From JASLDZ01 sp964242895 (GTDB lineage Bacteria > Pseudomonadota > Alphaproteobacteria > Caulobacterales > Caulobacteraceae), in assembly GCA_964242895.1 (NCBI GenBank), contig CAXTBN010000009.1, positions 1 through 64,000 on the forward strand: a DNA stretch of 64,000 bases. Reading direction: 5' to 3'. Both the position numbers and the translations under genes were made by a program. Under the pieces are notes generated by a model that did not search any database, had not been told where the DNA came from, and saw only the letters and a list, made by a program, of their open reading frames with translations. Shown piece after piece: positions 23,869 through 32,022 of this stretch (positions are counted from its first letter, which is position 1; each line of letters begins with the position of its first letter).

Positions 23869-24182
23869 TGGACGGCGAGGGCGCGCCGCGGGTCCGTCGG
23901 GAGGTGCGCCTCTCGGCGGACGACCCGTGCGGCATCGGCGTCCTCGCCACCGCCATGGAGCCGGCCCTGCTGGAGGCGGCGGGGCCGGACGTCTCCTGCG
24001 TGTCGATCTCGCTCGAGTTCGCCAAGACGCCCGACCCGGGGGCCGTGCTGTACGTGGAGGCGTGGGTGGAGCGCATCACCCGCACGCTCGTGTTCGCCGC
24101 CGCTGAGGCGCGGGCGGACGGGCAGGCCACGGGCGCCGCCAGCGCCATCTTCAGCCGTCCGGAATCCGGAGGCGGGCGTTAG
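23868..24182 (+). CDS. Short hotdog-fold (thioesterase-like) protein
   Basis: A 104-residue protein coupled to mdh by a TGATG overlap. The second half reads like the beta-sheet of a 4HBT/PaaI hotdog domain (VSISLEFAKTPDPGAVLYVEAWVERITRTLVFAAAEARADGQATGAASAIFSR). It is shorter than the usual 130-150 residues, and the central hot-dog helix is replaced by PALLEAAGPDV. Enzyme activity is therefore doubtful. It may be a degenerate or specialised acyl-CoA thioesterase; the substrate is unknown. Confidence 0.65.
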   Translation: MDGEGAPRVRREVRLSADDPCGIGVLATAMEPALLEAAGPDVSCVSISLEFAKTPDPGAVLYVEAWVERITRTLVFAAAEARADGQATGAASAIFSRPESGGGR

Positions 24183-24231
24183 CACGGCGTTTGCGGGAAG
24201 GGGCGCAAGCCTCCCGTTCCTGGACGCGCGC

Positions 24232-25359
24232 ATGCCGACCAACCTGCCCCAGCTGACCGCCTTCCGCTTCCTCGCCGCGGCGTGGGTGGTGCTGTACGGC
24301 TTCGTCCCGCTGCTGCGGCCGGAGGCGGGCTTCGGGCCGCTCCCGCCCCTGCTGGACAAGGGCTACCTGGGGGTGGAGCTGTTCTTCACCCTGTCCGGCT
24401 TCATCCTGAGCCACGTCTACGGCGCGGCCTGGGGCGAGGGGCGGTTCCGCTACGGATCGTTCCTGTGGGCGCGGTTGGCGCGCATCTACCCGCTGCACCT
24501 GGCCACCCTGGCGGCCATGGGGATCATGGCGGCCGCGGCGACGGCGGTCGGCCTCGCGCCGAACCACGACGTGGCCTCGGCTGCGGCGCTGCCCGCCAAC
24601 CTGACGCTGACCAACGCCTGGGGGCTGTCCCCCGCCGCGTCGTGGAACCACCCGTCGTGGTCGATCTCGGCCGAGTGGGCCGCCTACCTCGCCTTCCCGG
24701 CGTTCGCGGCCGTCGCCTGGCCGCTGCGGAGGAGGCCCGTCGCGGCCCTGGCCGGCGCACTGCTGGTGCTCTTCGGCGCCTACGCCCTGTTCCCGCTCGC
24801 CGCCGGCTTCCCCCTGACGCGCGCAACCATCGCCTGGGGCGCGCTGCGCGTCGCGCCTCCCTTCCTGTACGGCTGCGCCCTGCACCTGGCCTGGCGCGCG
24901 CGCCCTGCTCCGTCGACGCGAGAAGCGGGGCTGGCCGTCGTGCTCTTCGCCGCCATGCTGGGCACGGCCGTGCAGGCCGGAGCGGCCGACGCGGTGATCG
25001 TGGCGGCCGGCGGCGGGCTGATCCTGGCGCTGGCGTCGCTGGCCGGCTCCGGCTCGCGCGTGCTCGCCTCCCCCGCGTGGGTCTGGCTCGGCGAGGTCAG
25101 CTTCGCCCTCTACATGGTCAAGGCGCCGTGGGAGCTCCTAGGCGGCAACCTGGTCAAGCACGCCCTGCACCTGGCCGACGGCGCGCCCTGGCCGCTGCTG
25201 CCCTGGCTGCTGTTCGTGGCCGCCTCCCTGCCCGTGGCGGCGCTGGCGCACCACCTGGTCGAGCGCCCCGCCCGCGTGGCGCTCCGCCGCCTGGCGGAGC
25301 TGCGGCCGACCCGCCCCCGCGAGGACGAGGCACGCCGCCTGACAGGCGCCGGAGGGTAG
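24232..25359 (+). CDS. Membrane acyltransferase 3 family (OafA/YrhL-like)
   Basis: A 375-residue integral membrane protein with about ten transmembrane segments. The family signature opens it: LTAFRFLAAAWVVLYGF, then GYLGVELFFTLSGFILSHVYG and RFLWARLARIYPLHL (arginine-rich loop). WSISAEWAAYLAFP carries the conserved SxE. These enzymes O-acylate surface sugars, lipids or peptides, taking acyl groups across the inner membrane. The usual His of the N-terminal R/H-x10-H motif appears replaced here by tyrosine/valine (AAAWVVLYGFV), a deviation worth noting. It stands alone. Confidence 0.85.
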   Translation: MPTNLPQLTAFRFLAAAWVVLYGFVPLLRPEAGFGPLPPLLDKGYLGVELFFTLSGFILSHVYGAAWGEGRFRYGSFLWARLARIYPLHLATLAAMGIMAAAATAVGLAPNHDVASAAALPANLTLTNAWGLSPAASWNHPSWSISAEWAAYLAFPAFAAVAWPLRRRPVAALAGALLVLFGAYALFPLAAGFPLTRATIAWGALRVAPPFLYGCALHLAWRARPAPSTREAGLAVVLFAAMLGTAVQAGAADAVIVAAGGGLILALASLAGSGSRVLASPAWVWLGEVSFALYMVKAPWELLGGNLVKHALHLADGAPWPLLPWLLFVAASLPVAALAHHLVERPARVALRRLAELRPTRPREDEARRLTGAGG

Positions 25360-25475
25360 CCGGTTCGCTGTACGCGCGACGAAACACCACGCAATCCAGC
25401 GTGATTACCGAATGTTCACTCCCCTCACGCGACGGTAGCCTCCTTGCATCGGTGAACGAGTAAGGCCTGCACCCC

Positions 25476-26039
25476 ATGCGTCAGCGTTCGATCGCCGCGG
25501 CGGTAGCCGCGACCCTCGCGCTCTCGTTCTCCGGCGCCGCGCATGCGGCCGCCGCGGACGTCCCCTCCGCCGCCGACGCCTGGAGCGCCGTCGCCAAGTC
25601 GGTGAACTCCGGATGGCAGTGCGCGCAGTTCGCCCGCCTGTTCAGCGGCATCAACATCGTCGGCGACGCCTGGACGTGGTGGGACAAGGCCAGCGGCAAG
25701 TACGCCAAGGGCTTCACGCCGCAGCAGGGCTCGGTGCTGGTGTTCCGGCCCAACGGCGCCATGCGCCTGGGCCACGTGGCCGTGGTCAGCCAGGTGCTGA
25801 CGGACCGCATCATCCAGGTGACCCACGCCAACTGGAGCCTGATCGGCGGCCGCCGCGGCCAGGTCGAGAAGGACGTCACCGTGGTCGACGTGTCGGACGC
25901 CGGCGACTGGAGCCGCGTGAAGGTGTGGTTCGACCCGACGGGCAACCTGGGCACGACCAGCTACCCGACCTACGGCTTCATCTACAAGGCGCTGGACTCG
26001 CTGCACCGCGTCGCCAGCGCGGTCGGCCAGGGCGAGTGA
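25476..26039 (+). CDS. Secreted CHAP-domain protein
   Basis: A 187-residue exported protein: signal peptide to about residue 24 (AAHA-AAADV), then a CHAP cysteine amidase/peptidase fold. The catalytic Cys is C49 in WQCAQFARLF, the His is H100 in RLGHVAVVSQV, and an Asn/His follows in VTHANWS (117-119). CHAP enzymes cut peptidoglycan peptides, so a cell-wall remodelling role is likely. The 116-base upstream region is AT-richer than average but shows no promoter I trust. A small CGGCGG/CCGCCG hairpin at 26047-26063 may end the transcript. Confidence 0.85.
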   Translation: MRQRSIAAAVAATLALSFSGAAHAAAADVPSAADAWSAVAKSVNSGWQCAQFARLFSGINIVGDAWTWWDKASGKYAKGFTPQQGSVLVFRPNGAMRLGHVAVVSQVLTDRIIQVTHANWSLIGGRRGQVEKDVTVVDVSDAGDWSRVKVWFDPTGNLGTTSYPTYGFIYKALDSLHRVASAVGQGE

Positions 26040-26052
26040 CGCCCACCGGCGG

Positions 26053-26922
26053 CTAGTCCGCCGCCGCCTCGATCCGCCCGTCGGGGTGAAGCGCCGCGCG
26101 CTTCATGCCGCTCGACCGGTGCGGCGTCACGACCCGGCCCGCCTCGTCCACGGCGATCAGGCCGCCGTCGCCGCCCGCCTCCGCGATCTCGGCGAGCGCG
26201 GCCGCGGCCGCCTCCGCCACGTCCTCCCCGCCGAAGCGCATGCGGTGCGCGAGCTGCGCCGCCGCCGCCGTGCGCAGGAAGACTTCGCCCTGGCCCGTGC
26301 AGCTGGCGGCCACGCGGCGGTCGGCCCAGACGCCCGCGCCGGGAACGGGACTGTCGCCGACGCGGCCCTCCAGCTTGCCGAACACGCCCGCGGTGGAGGT
26401 GGCCGCCGCCAGCCGTCCCTCCCCGTCGCGCACCACGCAGCCCACGGTGCCGTGCGCCAGGGCGTCAGGGGCGAAGTTGCGCTCGCCGCCGCCCGCGCGC
26501 GTGAACCAGGCGTCCGGGTCGGCCACGCGGGCGAGCCCCTGCTCCGCGGCGAAGGCGGCCGCGCCGCGGCCGGCGAGCATCACGTGCGGCGTCCGCTCCA
26601 TCACCGCGAGGGCGGCGAGCACCGGGCTCTCGAAGCCCTCCAGCGCCGCGACGCTTCCCGCCCGGCCGGCGGCCCCGTCCATCACCGCCGCGTCCAGCTC
26701 GTAGCGGCCCGCGGCGTTGGGCGAGGCGCCGCGGCCGGCGATGTACAGGCCGGACGCCTCGAGCGCGGCGACGGTCTCCACGACCACGTCCAGCGCCGCC
26801 GCGCCCGCGGCCAGCCGGTCGCGCCCCGCCTCGACCAGGCCGCGCATGTGGACGAGCTCGCGGACGTAGTCGCGGTCCGGGCGTGCGCCGGCCCCGCCAT
26901 GGAGCGCCAGGGAGAAGACCAT
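26053..26922 (-). CDS. iaaA: Isoaspartyl peptidase / plant-type L-asparaginase
   Basis: A 289-residue Ntn-hydrolase precursor that autocleaves to expose the nucleophile T159 in AHGTVGCVVRD. LALHGGAGA at the start and the later STAG, VGDSPVPGAGVWAD and SCTGQGE motifs are diagnostic. It removes isoaspartyl residues from peptides or hydrolyses asparagine, recycling damaged protein. ATG 26922 opens with the usual LALHGGAG. It diverges from the quinone oxidoreductase gene by 80 bases. Confidence 0.93.
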   Translation of the reverse strand: MVFSLALHGGAGARPDRDYVRELVHMRGLVEAGRDRLAAGAAALDVVVETVAALEASGLYIAGRGASPNAAGRYELDAAVMDGAAGRAGSVAALEGFESPVLAALAVMERTPHVMLAGRGAAAFAAEQGLARVADPDAWFTRAGGGERNFAPDALAHGTVGCVVRDGEGRLAAATSTAGVFGKLEGRVGDSPVPGAGVWADRRVAASCTGQGEVFLRTAAAAQLAHRMRFGGEDVAEAAAAALAEIAEAGGDGGLIAVDEAGRVVTPHRSSGMKRAALHPDGRIEAAAD

Positions 26923-27002
26923 CGACAGGCTCGCGACCCCCGGCCTAAGTGCGCCGGAGCGCCCGCTTAGCGGCGCGCCCCAACGGACGCCAGGAGACGC
27001 GG

Positions 27003-28001
27003 ATGAAGGCGGTGCTGTCGAAGGCCGTGGGCGGCCCCGAGACCCTGGTCGTCGAGGACGCCCCCGATCCCGTCGCGGGTCCCGGCCAGGCGGTGATCCG
27101 CGTGCGCGCCTGCGGCGTGAACTACCCCGACGTGCTGATCATCGAGGACAAGTACCAGTTCAAGCCGCCCCGCCCCTTCAGCCCCGGCGGCGAAGTCGCG
27201 GGCGAGGTGGAGAGCGTCGGCGAGGGCGTCACGGCCGTGAAGCCGGGCGACCGGGTGATCGGCTCGTCCGGCTGGGGCGGCATGGCCGAGAAGATCGTCG
27301 TCGACGCCAAGCGCTGCATCCCGATGCCGCCGCAGATGCCCTTCGACGAGGCCTCGGCCTTCATCCTGACCTACGGCACCAGCTGGCACGCCCTGAAGGA
27401 CCGGGCGCAGCTCAAGGCGGGCGAGACCCTGCTGATCCTGGGCGCGGCGGGCGGCGTGGGCGTGGCCGCCATCGAGCTCGCCAAGGCCGTGGGCGCGCGC
27501 GTCGTGGCCGCCGTGTCCTCCGACGAGAAGGCGGCCTTCTGCCGCGAGCATGGGGCCGACGAGACGGTGGTCTACCCCACCGGGCCGTTCGACAAGGACG
27601 GGCGCAAGGCGCTGTCCGAGCTGTTCAAGGGCGCGTGCGGCAAGGACGGGGCGCACGTGGTCTACGACGCCGTCGGCGGCGACTACGCCGAGGCGGCGCT
27701 GCGGGCCATCGCCTGGGAGGGCCGCTTCCTGGTGGTCGGCTTCCCGGCGGGCATCCCGTCGATCCCGCTCAACTTGGCGCTGCTCAAGGGCTGCCAGATC
27801 GTGGGCGTGTTCTGGGGCGCCTGGGCCGCGCGCGACCCGGCCGCCTTCGCGGCGAGCGTGCAGGAGCTGATGGCGCTGTACACGGACGGCAAGATCAGGC
27901 CGACCGTCTCCGGCCGCTACCCGCTGGAGCGCGCCGGCGACGCCATCCGCGAGCTGGCCGACCGTCGCGCGCAGGGCAAGCTCGTGGTCACGATGGACTG
28001 A
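27003..28001 (+). CDS. NADPH:quinone oxidoreductase-type zinc-free alcohol dehydrogenase
   Basis: A 332-residue medium-chain dehydrogenase of the quinone oxidoreductase group. ACGVNYPDVLIIEDKYQFKP and the absence of catalytic zinc cysteines identify it. The NADPH loop is GAAGGVGVAAIELAKAVGA, and VYDAVGGDYAEAALRAIAWEGRFLVVGF fits enzymes reducing quinones or enoyl compounds. ATG 27003 is preceded by AGGAG. Two bases separate it from the 2OG oxygenase gene, so they are likely co-transcribed. The physiological substrate is unknown. Confidence 0.9.
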   Translation: MKAVLSKAVGGPETLVVEDAPDPVAGPGQAVIRVRACGVNYPDVLIIEDKYQFKPPRPFSPGGEVAGEVESVGEGVTAVKPGDRVIGSSGWGGMAEKIVVDAKRCIPMPPQMPFDEASAFILTYGTSWHALKDRAQLKAGETLLILGAAGGVGVAAIELAKAVGARVVAAVSSDEKAAFCREHGADETVVYPTGPFDKDGRKALSELFKGACGKDGAHVVYDAVGGDYAEAALRAIAWEGRFLVVGFPAGIPSIPLNLALLKGCQIVGVFWGAWAARDPAAFAASVQELMALYTDGKIRPTVSGRYPLERAGDAIRELADRRAQGKLVVTMD

Positions 28002-28003
28002 CC

Positions 28004-28750
28004 GTGGCCGCCACGCTCGACATGACCTGGGGCCAGGGCCTGGACCCCGCGCAGGTGGCCGGCGTGCTGCGCCGCTTCGGCCGCGCGCACCTGCCCGGCG
28101 TGCTGCCCGACGCCACGGCCCGCGCCCTGCACCGCAGCCTGATCGCCGAGGTCCCGTTCCGCCGCCATCTCGCGGCGGGCGACCGCCACGTGACCATGCC
28201 CATGGACGCCTTCGAAGCCCAGCCCGAGGCATGGAAGGCCGAGGTGTACGGCGCTGTCCGGACGGCGGCGGCCGCCGGCTTCTCCTACCTGTTCGACAAT
28301 TACGCCCTGGCCGAGGAGATCGAGGGCGGGACGCGGCTGGGACTGGCCGTGGAGCAGGTCTACGACGCCCTGAACTCGCCGGCCGGGCTGAAGTGGCTGC
28401 GGCTGATCACGGGCGAGCCCCGCTGCGCATACGTCGACGCCCAGGCCACGCGCTTCCTCGCGGGCCACTTCCTGACGCAGCACGACGACGACGTGTCGGG
28501 CAAGGACCGGCTGTTCGCCTACGTGCTGAACCTCACGCCCGAGTGGCGGGCGGACTGGGGCGGGCTGCTGCTGTTCACCGACGGGGACGGCCACGTGTCC
28601 GAAGGCTACACGCCCGCGTTCAACGCCCTGAACCTGCTGCGCGTGCCGCAGGAGCACCTGGTGACTGAGGTGGCGAGCTACGCGCCCGGCGCGCGCCTGT
28701 CGATCACCGGCTGGATCCGCTCGCGCCGCCCCGCCAAGGGCGCCGCCTAG
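28004..28750 (+). CDS. 2-oxoglutarate/Fe(II)-dependent oxygenase (prolyl hydroxylase-like)
   Basis: A 248-residue double-stranded beta-helix oxygenase. FLTQHDDDVSGKDRLFAYVLNLT carries the HxD iron ligands. WGGLLLFTDGDG and the distal QEHLVTEVA and RLSITGW (2OG-binding Arg) complete the site. It resembles the bacterial homologues of prolyl 4-hydroxylase with a conserved N-terminal region; the target is unknown. GTG 28004 follows the oxidoreductase stop by two bases; ATG 28022 is an alternative. Its stop shares CTAG with the convergent membrane-protein gene. Confidence 0.85.
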   Translation: MAATLDMTWGQGLDPAQVAGVLRRFGRAHLPGVLPDATARALHRSLIAEVPFRRHLAAGDRHVTMPMDAFEAQPEAWKAEVYGAVRTAAAAGFSYLFDNYALAEEIEGGTRLGLAVEQVYDALNSPAGLKWLRLITGEPRCAYVDAQATRFLAGHFLTQHDDDVSGKDRLFAYVLNLTPEWRADWGGLLLFTDGDGHVSEGYTPAFNALNLLRVPQEHLVTEVASYAPGARLSITGWIRSRRPAKGAA

Positions 28751-29379
28751 CCCAGCGGCAGGAGCGGCCACGCCAGGACGAGCGCCGCGCCTGAGCGCAG
28801 GGCGCGCTGCGCCCGGCCCATCCCCTCCGCCGGCCCCGTCAGCCACGCCAGCGCGGTCGCGGCCGACCACAGGGCGACCGCCGCGGCGAACGGAAGCGCC
28901 AGGTCCGCGATCGGCTGCGCCCCCGCCCCGAGTGCGGCGGCGGCCAGCAGCAGCACGGGCGCGGGCGCCAGCGCGCCCATCTCGCCGCGCGGGCGACGGC
29001 CCCGCAGGAGCAGCGCGCCGCCGCCGGCCAGCACCGCTAGCGCCTCCGCGGCCCGCCAGGGCTGGCGCACGAGCAGCCCGGGCGAGGCGAGCTCCCACAT
29101 GGCGGCGGCGAGCAGGAGCTCGGCGAGGAGCGTCAGCGTCCACCCGCCCACGCCGGCCTCGCGGCCGTCGAGCGCCAGGGCGTCGGCGACGGCGAAGGCC
29201 AGCAGAGCGGCGGCGGGCGGCGGCGGCGCGCCGGCCAGCCGCAGCGCCACGGCCAGCGCTCCGGCCGGCGCGGCGCGGAGCAGCCGCCGCACGCCGGGCG
29301 GCGTCCCCGACGCGGGCGCGGCGAGGTCGAGGAACGCGAGGAGGACGGCCGCCCCGGCGGCGACGCCGGCCGGGGTCAC
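28747..29379 (-). CDS. Polytopic membrane protein, possibly YhhN/TMEM86-like
   Basis: A 210-residue hydrophobic protein with roughly seven or eight membrane segments and an extreme Ala/Leu/Pro composition. The spacing of helices and ALLAFAVADALALDG near residue 60 are compatible with the YhhN (lysoplasmalogenase-like) family, but key polar residues are not convincing, so function is left open. GTG 29379 overlaps the stop of the YkvA-family gene, making a two-gene leftward operon. Confidence 0.6.
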   Translation of the reverse strand: MTPAGVAAGAAVLLAFLDLAAPASGTPPGVRRLLRAAPAGALAVALRLAGAPPPPAAALLAFAVADALALDGREAGVGGWTLTLLAELLLAAAMWELASPGLLVRQPWRAAEALAVLAGGGALLLRGRRPRGEMGALAPAPVLLLAAAALGAGAQPIADLALPFAAAVALWSAATALAWLTGPAEGMGRAQRALRSGAALVLAWPLLPLG

Positions 29380-29783
29380 GCCTCGCCCGCGAGCCGCTCG
29401 ATCTGCGCACGCGCCGCCTCGCGGTGCTCCGGCTTGATGGACCGGCGGGCGAGCGCCACCGCGGCCGCGATCACCGCGGCGTCGTCGGTGAACCCGACGC
29501 CCGGCAGGAAGTCGGGGATGACGTCGAACGGCAGGACGAAGTAGGCCAGCGCCGCCAGGAGGATCCCCTTGGTGGTCGCGGGCGTCTCGCGGTCGAGCGC
29601 GCAGAAGTAGAGCGCCACAGCGTCCTCGGCGAACGGGATGTGGCGCACCACGCGCCTCAGCTTGGGCCAGAAGCCGCGCCGCACCAGCGTGGCGTTCACC
29701 TTCACCACGTGCGGGACGAGCGCCCGCGAAGGGTCGAGCGGGACGGAGGGGTCGAACGCGGGCTTGGCGTCGGCGGCGCTCAC
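29376..29783 (-). CDS. YkvA-family (DUF1232) membrane protein
   Basis: A 135-residue protein whose C-terminal half is the DUF1232 domain: TKGILLAALAYFVLPFDVIPDFLPGVGFTDDAAVIAAAVALA, with the signature PxDxIPD. The family is of unknown function, associated with membranes. The N-terminal half (KLRRVVRHIPFAEDAVALYFCALD) is also family-typical. The GTG start at 29783 has GGAGG upstream in the 57-base space to the divergent SDR. Confidence 0.9.
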   Translation of the reverse strand: MSAADAKPAFDPSVPLDPSRALVPHVVKVNATLVRRGFWPKLRRVVRHIPFAEDAVALYFCALDRETPATTKGILLAALAYFVLPFDVIPDFLPGVGFTDDAAVIAAAVALARRSIKPEHREAARAQIERLAGEA

Positions 29784-29786
29784 GGT

Positions 29787-29794
29787 GCTACAGC
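29787..29794 (+). promoter_or_regulatory. Possible -10 element before the SDR gene
   Basis: GCTACAGC matches seven of eight bases of the Caulobacter -10, about 47 bases before ATG 29841. No good -35 is seen at the right distance, so this is tentative. Confidence 0.25.
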
Positions 29795-29840
29795 CTCCTC
29801 ACAACGGGGCGGAGAAAACGCCCGATCTCGGGAGAAATCC

Positions 29841-30632
29841 ATGCGCATCGACGGCGATGTGGCGGCGATCGTCACTGGCGGGGCCTCGGGCCTGGGGCTC
29901 GCGACGGCCAAGGCGCTGGCGCAGGCGGGCGCCAAGGTCGCGATCTTCGACCGCAACGCGGAGGCGGGCGAGCGCGAGGCGGCGGGCTTCGGCGGCGTGT
30001 TCTGCGAGGTGGACGTGACCAGCGACGCCAGCGTCGACGCCGGCTTCACCAAGGCCCGCGCCGCGCACGGGCAGGAGCGCGTGTGCGTCAACTGCGCCGG
30101 CGTCGGCAACGCCGCGAAGACCGCCGGGCGCAAGCGCGACACGGGCGAGATCACCGCCTTCCCGATGGACCGGTTCGAGTTCGTCATCCAGGTCAACCTG
30201 ATCGGCACCTTCCGCGTCATGTCCAAGAGCGCGGCCGGTATGCTGACGCTCGACCCCGTCGGAGACGATGCGGGGGGTGAGCGCGGGGTGATCGTGAACA
30301 CCGCCTCGGTCGCCGCGCAGGACGGGCAGATGGGGCAGGCCGCCTACTCCGCGTCCAAGGGCGGAGTGGTGGCGCTGACGCTGCCCGTGGCGCGCGACCT
30401 CTCGGGCGAGGGGATCCGTGTCAACGTCATCATGCCCGGCATCTTCGAGACGCCGCTCATGCTCGGCGCAGGCGACAAGGTGGTCGAGGCGCTGGGCGCG
30501 TCCGTGCCCTTCCCCAAGCGCCTGGGCCGCCCGCCCGAGTACGCATCCCTGGTGCTTGAGATGGTGCGCAACGGCTACTTCAACGGCGAGGCCGTACGGC
30601 TGGACGGCGCCATCCGCATGGCGGCGCGCTGA
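29841..30632 (+). CDS. SDR, 3-hydroxyacyl-CoA dehydrogenase type-2-like
   Basis: A 263-residue SDR: TGGASGLGLATAKAL at residues 12-26, then D34 ending beta-2 (IFDRN) for NAD. VNCAG, VNTASVAAQDGQMGQAAYSASKGG (Ser-Tyr-Lys) and IMPGIFETPLM follow. The pattern DGQMGQAAYSASKGGV and the final FNGEAVRLDGAIRM match the HSD17B10/type-2 hydroxyacyl-CoA dehydrogenases of branched-chain and fatty acid oxidation. GGAGAA at 29831 precedes the ATG. A hairpin terminator follows. Confidence 0.9.
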   Translation: MRIDGDVAAIVTGGASGLGLATAKALAQAGAKVAIFDRNAEAGEREAAGFGGVFCEVDVTSDASVDAGFTKARAAHGQERVCVNCAGVGNAAKTAGRKRDTGEITAFPMDRFEFVIQVNLIGTFRVMSKSAAGMLTLDPVGDDAGGERGVIVNTASVAAQDGQMGQAAYSASKGGVVALTLPVARDLSGEGIRVNVIMPGIFETPLMLGAGDKVVEALGASVPFPKRLGRPPEYASLVLEMVRNGYFNGEAVRLDGAIRMAAR

Positions 30633-30639
30633 GGCGACC

Positions 30640-30662
30640 GGGCGGGCCCGTGCGGCCCGCCC
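30640..30662. terminator. Hairpin between convergent genes
   Basis: GGGCGGGCC-N5-GGCCCGCCC, a perfect nine-base stem, fills the 37-base space between the convergent SDR and lipoprotein genes. It lacks a T-run, but position and stability suggest a shared transcript end. Confidence 0.5.
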
Positions 30663-30669
30663 TCCGGCG

Positions 30670-31272
30670 TCAGGTCGGCAGCTGGATCGTCGGCCGCAGG
30701 TTCTGATCGACCTGGCGGGCGTCGAAGGCGCGCCGGTCGTTCGCGGGTTTCGCGCCATGGCCCATGAGCACCTCGACCGAGGCGTCGTAGCGGGTCACCT
30801 GCTGCACGTCGAAGTTGTTGAAGCCGCCGAAGCCGCCGCCGAAACCTCCAAACCCGCCATATCCGCCGTAGCCGTATCCCCAGCCGCCGTAGCCGCCGCG
30901 GTACAGGCCCCAGTAGGGGCTGAAGGCGCCGCCGCCGAACCCGCCGTAACCGTACGGGCCATAGCCGAGGCTGTCGCCGTAGTAGCTGTCCTTGCGCTCG
31001 GTGTGCCGGTCCACGGTGGTGAACCAGTCGAAGCCGCTCTGCAGCGTCACCTCGGCGGTGCGGAACAGGAGATAGCGCTCGACCCGCTCGCGCGAGGTCA
31101 GAGAGTTGCCGCGGAAGCCGATGCGGAAGCGGTTCTGCTCGAGCCGTTGGTCGTAGAAGCCGCCGGACGCGTGGTTGTTGTGCACGCCGAGCGGTTGATA
31201 GGGAGTCGCGGTCTCGCACGCGCTGAGGCTCAGCGCGCCGGCGGCCGCGGCCAGGAGAAGCAAGCGCTTCAT
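30670..31272 (-). CDS. CC0125/CC1285-family lipoprotein with Gly-rich insert
   Basis: A 200-residue lipoprotein (lipobox LSAC, C19). TPYQPLG, SGGFYDQRLEQNRFRIGFRGNSLTSRERVERYLLFRTAEVTLQSGFDWF is the conserved core of the Caulobacter CC0125/CC1285 family, of unknown function. Between about residues 100 and 155 lies an unusual low-complexity stretch of Gly, Tyr and Phe with repeated GGYGG and GGFGG units. The C-terminal part (VQQVTRYDASVEVLMG) returns to family sequence. A near-consensus sigma-EcfG site lies upstream. Confidence 0.85.
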   Translation of the reverse strand: MKRLLLLAAAAGALSLSACETATPYQPLGVHNNHASGGFYDQRLEQNRFRIGFRGNSLTSRERVERYLLFRTAEVTLQSGFDWFTTVDRHTERKDSYYGDSLGYGPYGYGGFGGGAFSPYWGLYRGGYGGWGYGYGGYGGFGGFGGGFGGFNNFDVQQVTRYDASVEVLMGHGAKPANDRRAFDARQVDQNLRPTIQLPT

Positions 31273-31319
31273 GGGGTTCGGGAACTCCGAAGAGAGGTGA
31301 AACTCGCCCTTGATCCCGA

Positions 31320-31344
31320 AATGGGGACTCGCGGCGGTTGTTCC
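31320..31344 (-). promoter_or_regulatory. Near-consensus sigma-EcfG promoter
   Basis: Leftward GGAAC (31344-31340), 16 bases, CATT (31323-31320): one mismatch from GGAAC-N16-CGTT. It would give a leader of about 40 bases to the lipoprotein at 31272. Confidence 0.3.
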
Positions 31345-31348
31345 AGCC

Positions 31349-31984
31349 TCAGCGGCGCGTGAGCGCGATCAGCGCTGCGGCCAGGAGCAGCAGGGCGCCG
31401 GAGACCACCGCGAACGCGCGCGCGCCCTGAGGCGACCTCAGCCGATCTGCGAGCGCGGCCCCGCCCAGGCCGTAGGCGGACAGGCCCACCGCGTCGAGCG
31501 CCACGGCCGCGGCCGCCAGCAGCATCAGCTGGGGCGGCAAGGGCCGGTGCAGGTCCAGGAAGGGCGGCAGGATGGAGGAGAAGAACAGCACCATCTTCGG
31601 GTTGGCGAGCTGCACGGCGAGGCCGTCCGCGAAGGCGGCGCGTCCGGCGCGCACGGGGCCGCCGCCCGCGAACGCCGCCCGCCCGCCCAGTCCCGCCCAC
31701 AGCTTCCCGGCGCCCAGCCAGACCAGGTAGGCGACGCCGAACCAGGCCAGCACCACGAACAGCCAGGGCGCGGCGGTCATCAGCGCGCCGAGGCCCAGGC
31801 CCGCGGCGGCGAACCAGGTCAGGCTCGCCGCCGTGATCCCGGCGACTCCGAGCAGCACGCCGCGCACGCCGCGGTGCACGCCGTTGGCGATGGAGAACAG
31901 CACCGCCGGGCCGGGCGTGACCGCGAGCACGGCCATCACGCCCAGGAACAAGGCGAAGCGCGCGGGGTCGACGGGGAGGGCCAC
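31349..31984 (-). CDS. LysE/RhtB-family amino acid exporter
   Basis: A 211-residue inner-membrane protein with six predicted segments. The family start is clear: FLGVMAVLAVTPGPAVLFSIANGVHRG (the TPGP motif) followed by GVLLGVAG. LANPKMVLFFSSILPPFL is the second signature. LysE-type proteins export amino acids or related small molecules; the substrate is not predictable. The start is GTG 31984. It lies 38 bases after the coiled-coil gene on the same strand. Confidence 0.9.
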   Translation of the reverse strand: MALPVDPARFALFLGVMAVLAVTPGPAVLFSIANGVHRGVRGVLLGVAGITAASLTWFAAAGLGLGALMTAAPWLFVVLAWFGVAYLVWLGAGKLWAGLGGRAAFAGGGPVRAGRAAFADGLAVQLANPKMVLFFSSILPPFLDLHRPLPPQLMLLAAAAVALDAVGLSAYGLGGAALADRLRSPQGARAFAVVSGALLLLAAALIALTRR

Positions 31985-32022
31985 CGGCGGCGGTTAGGGC
32001 ACCGCGCCGCCGGGGCGCAAGG

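Noticed and set aside
26923..27002. CCGCT-T-AGCGG palindrome and CTAAG-like -10 between iaaA and the quinone oxidoreductase
   Set aside because: Too short, and no -35 element at a workable distance for either gene.
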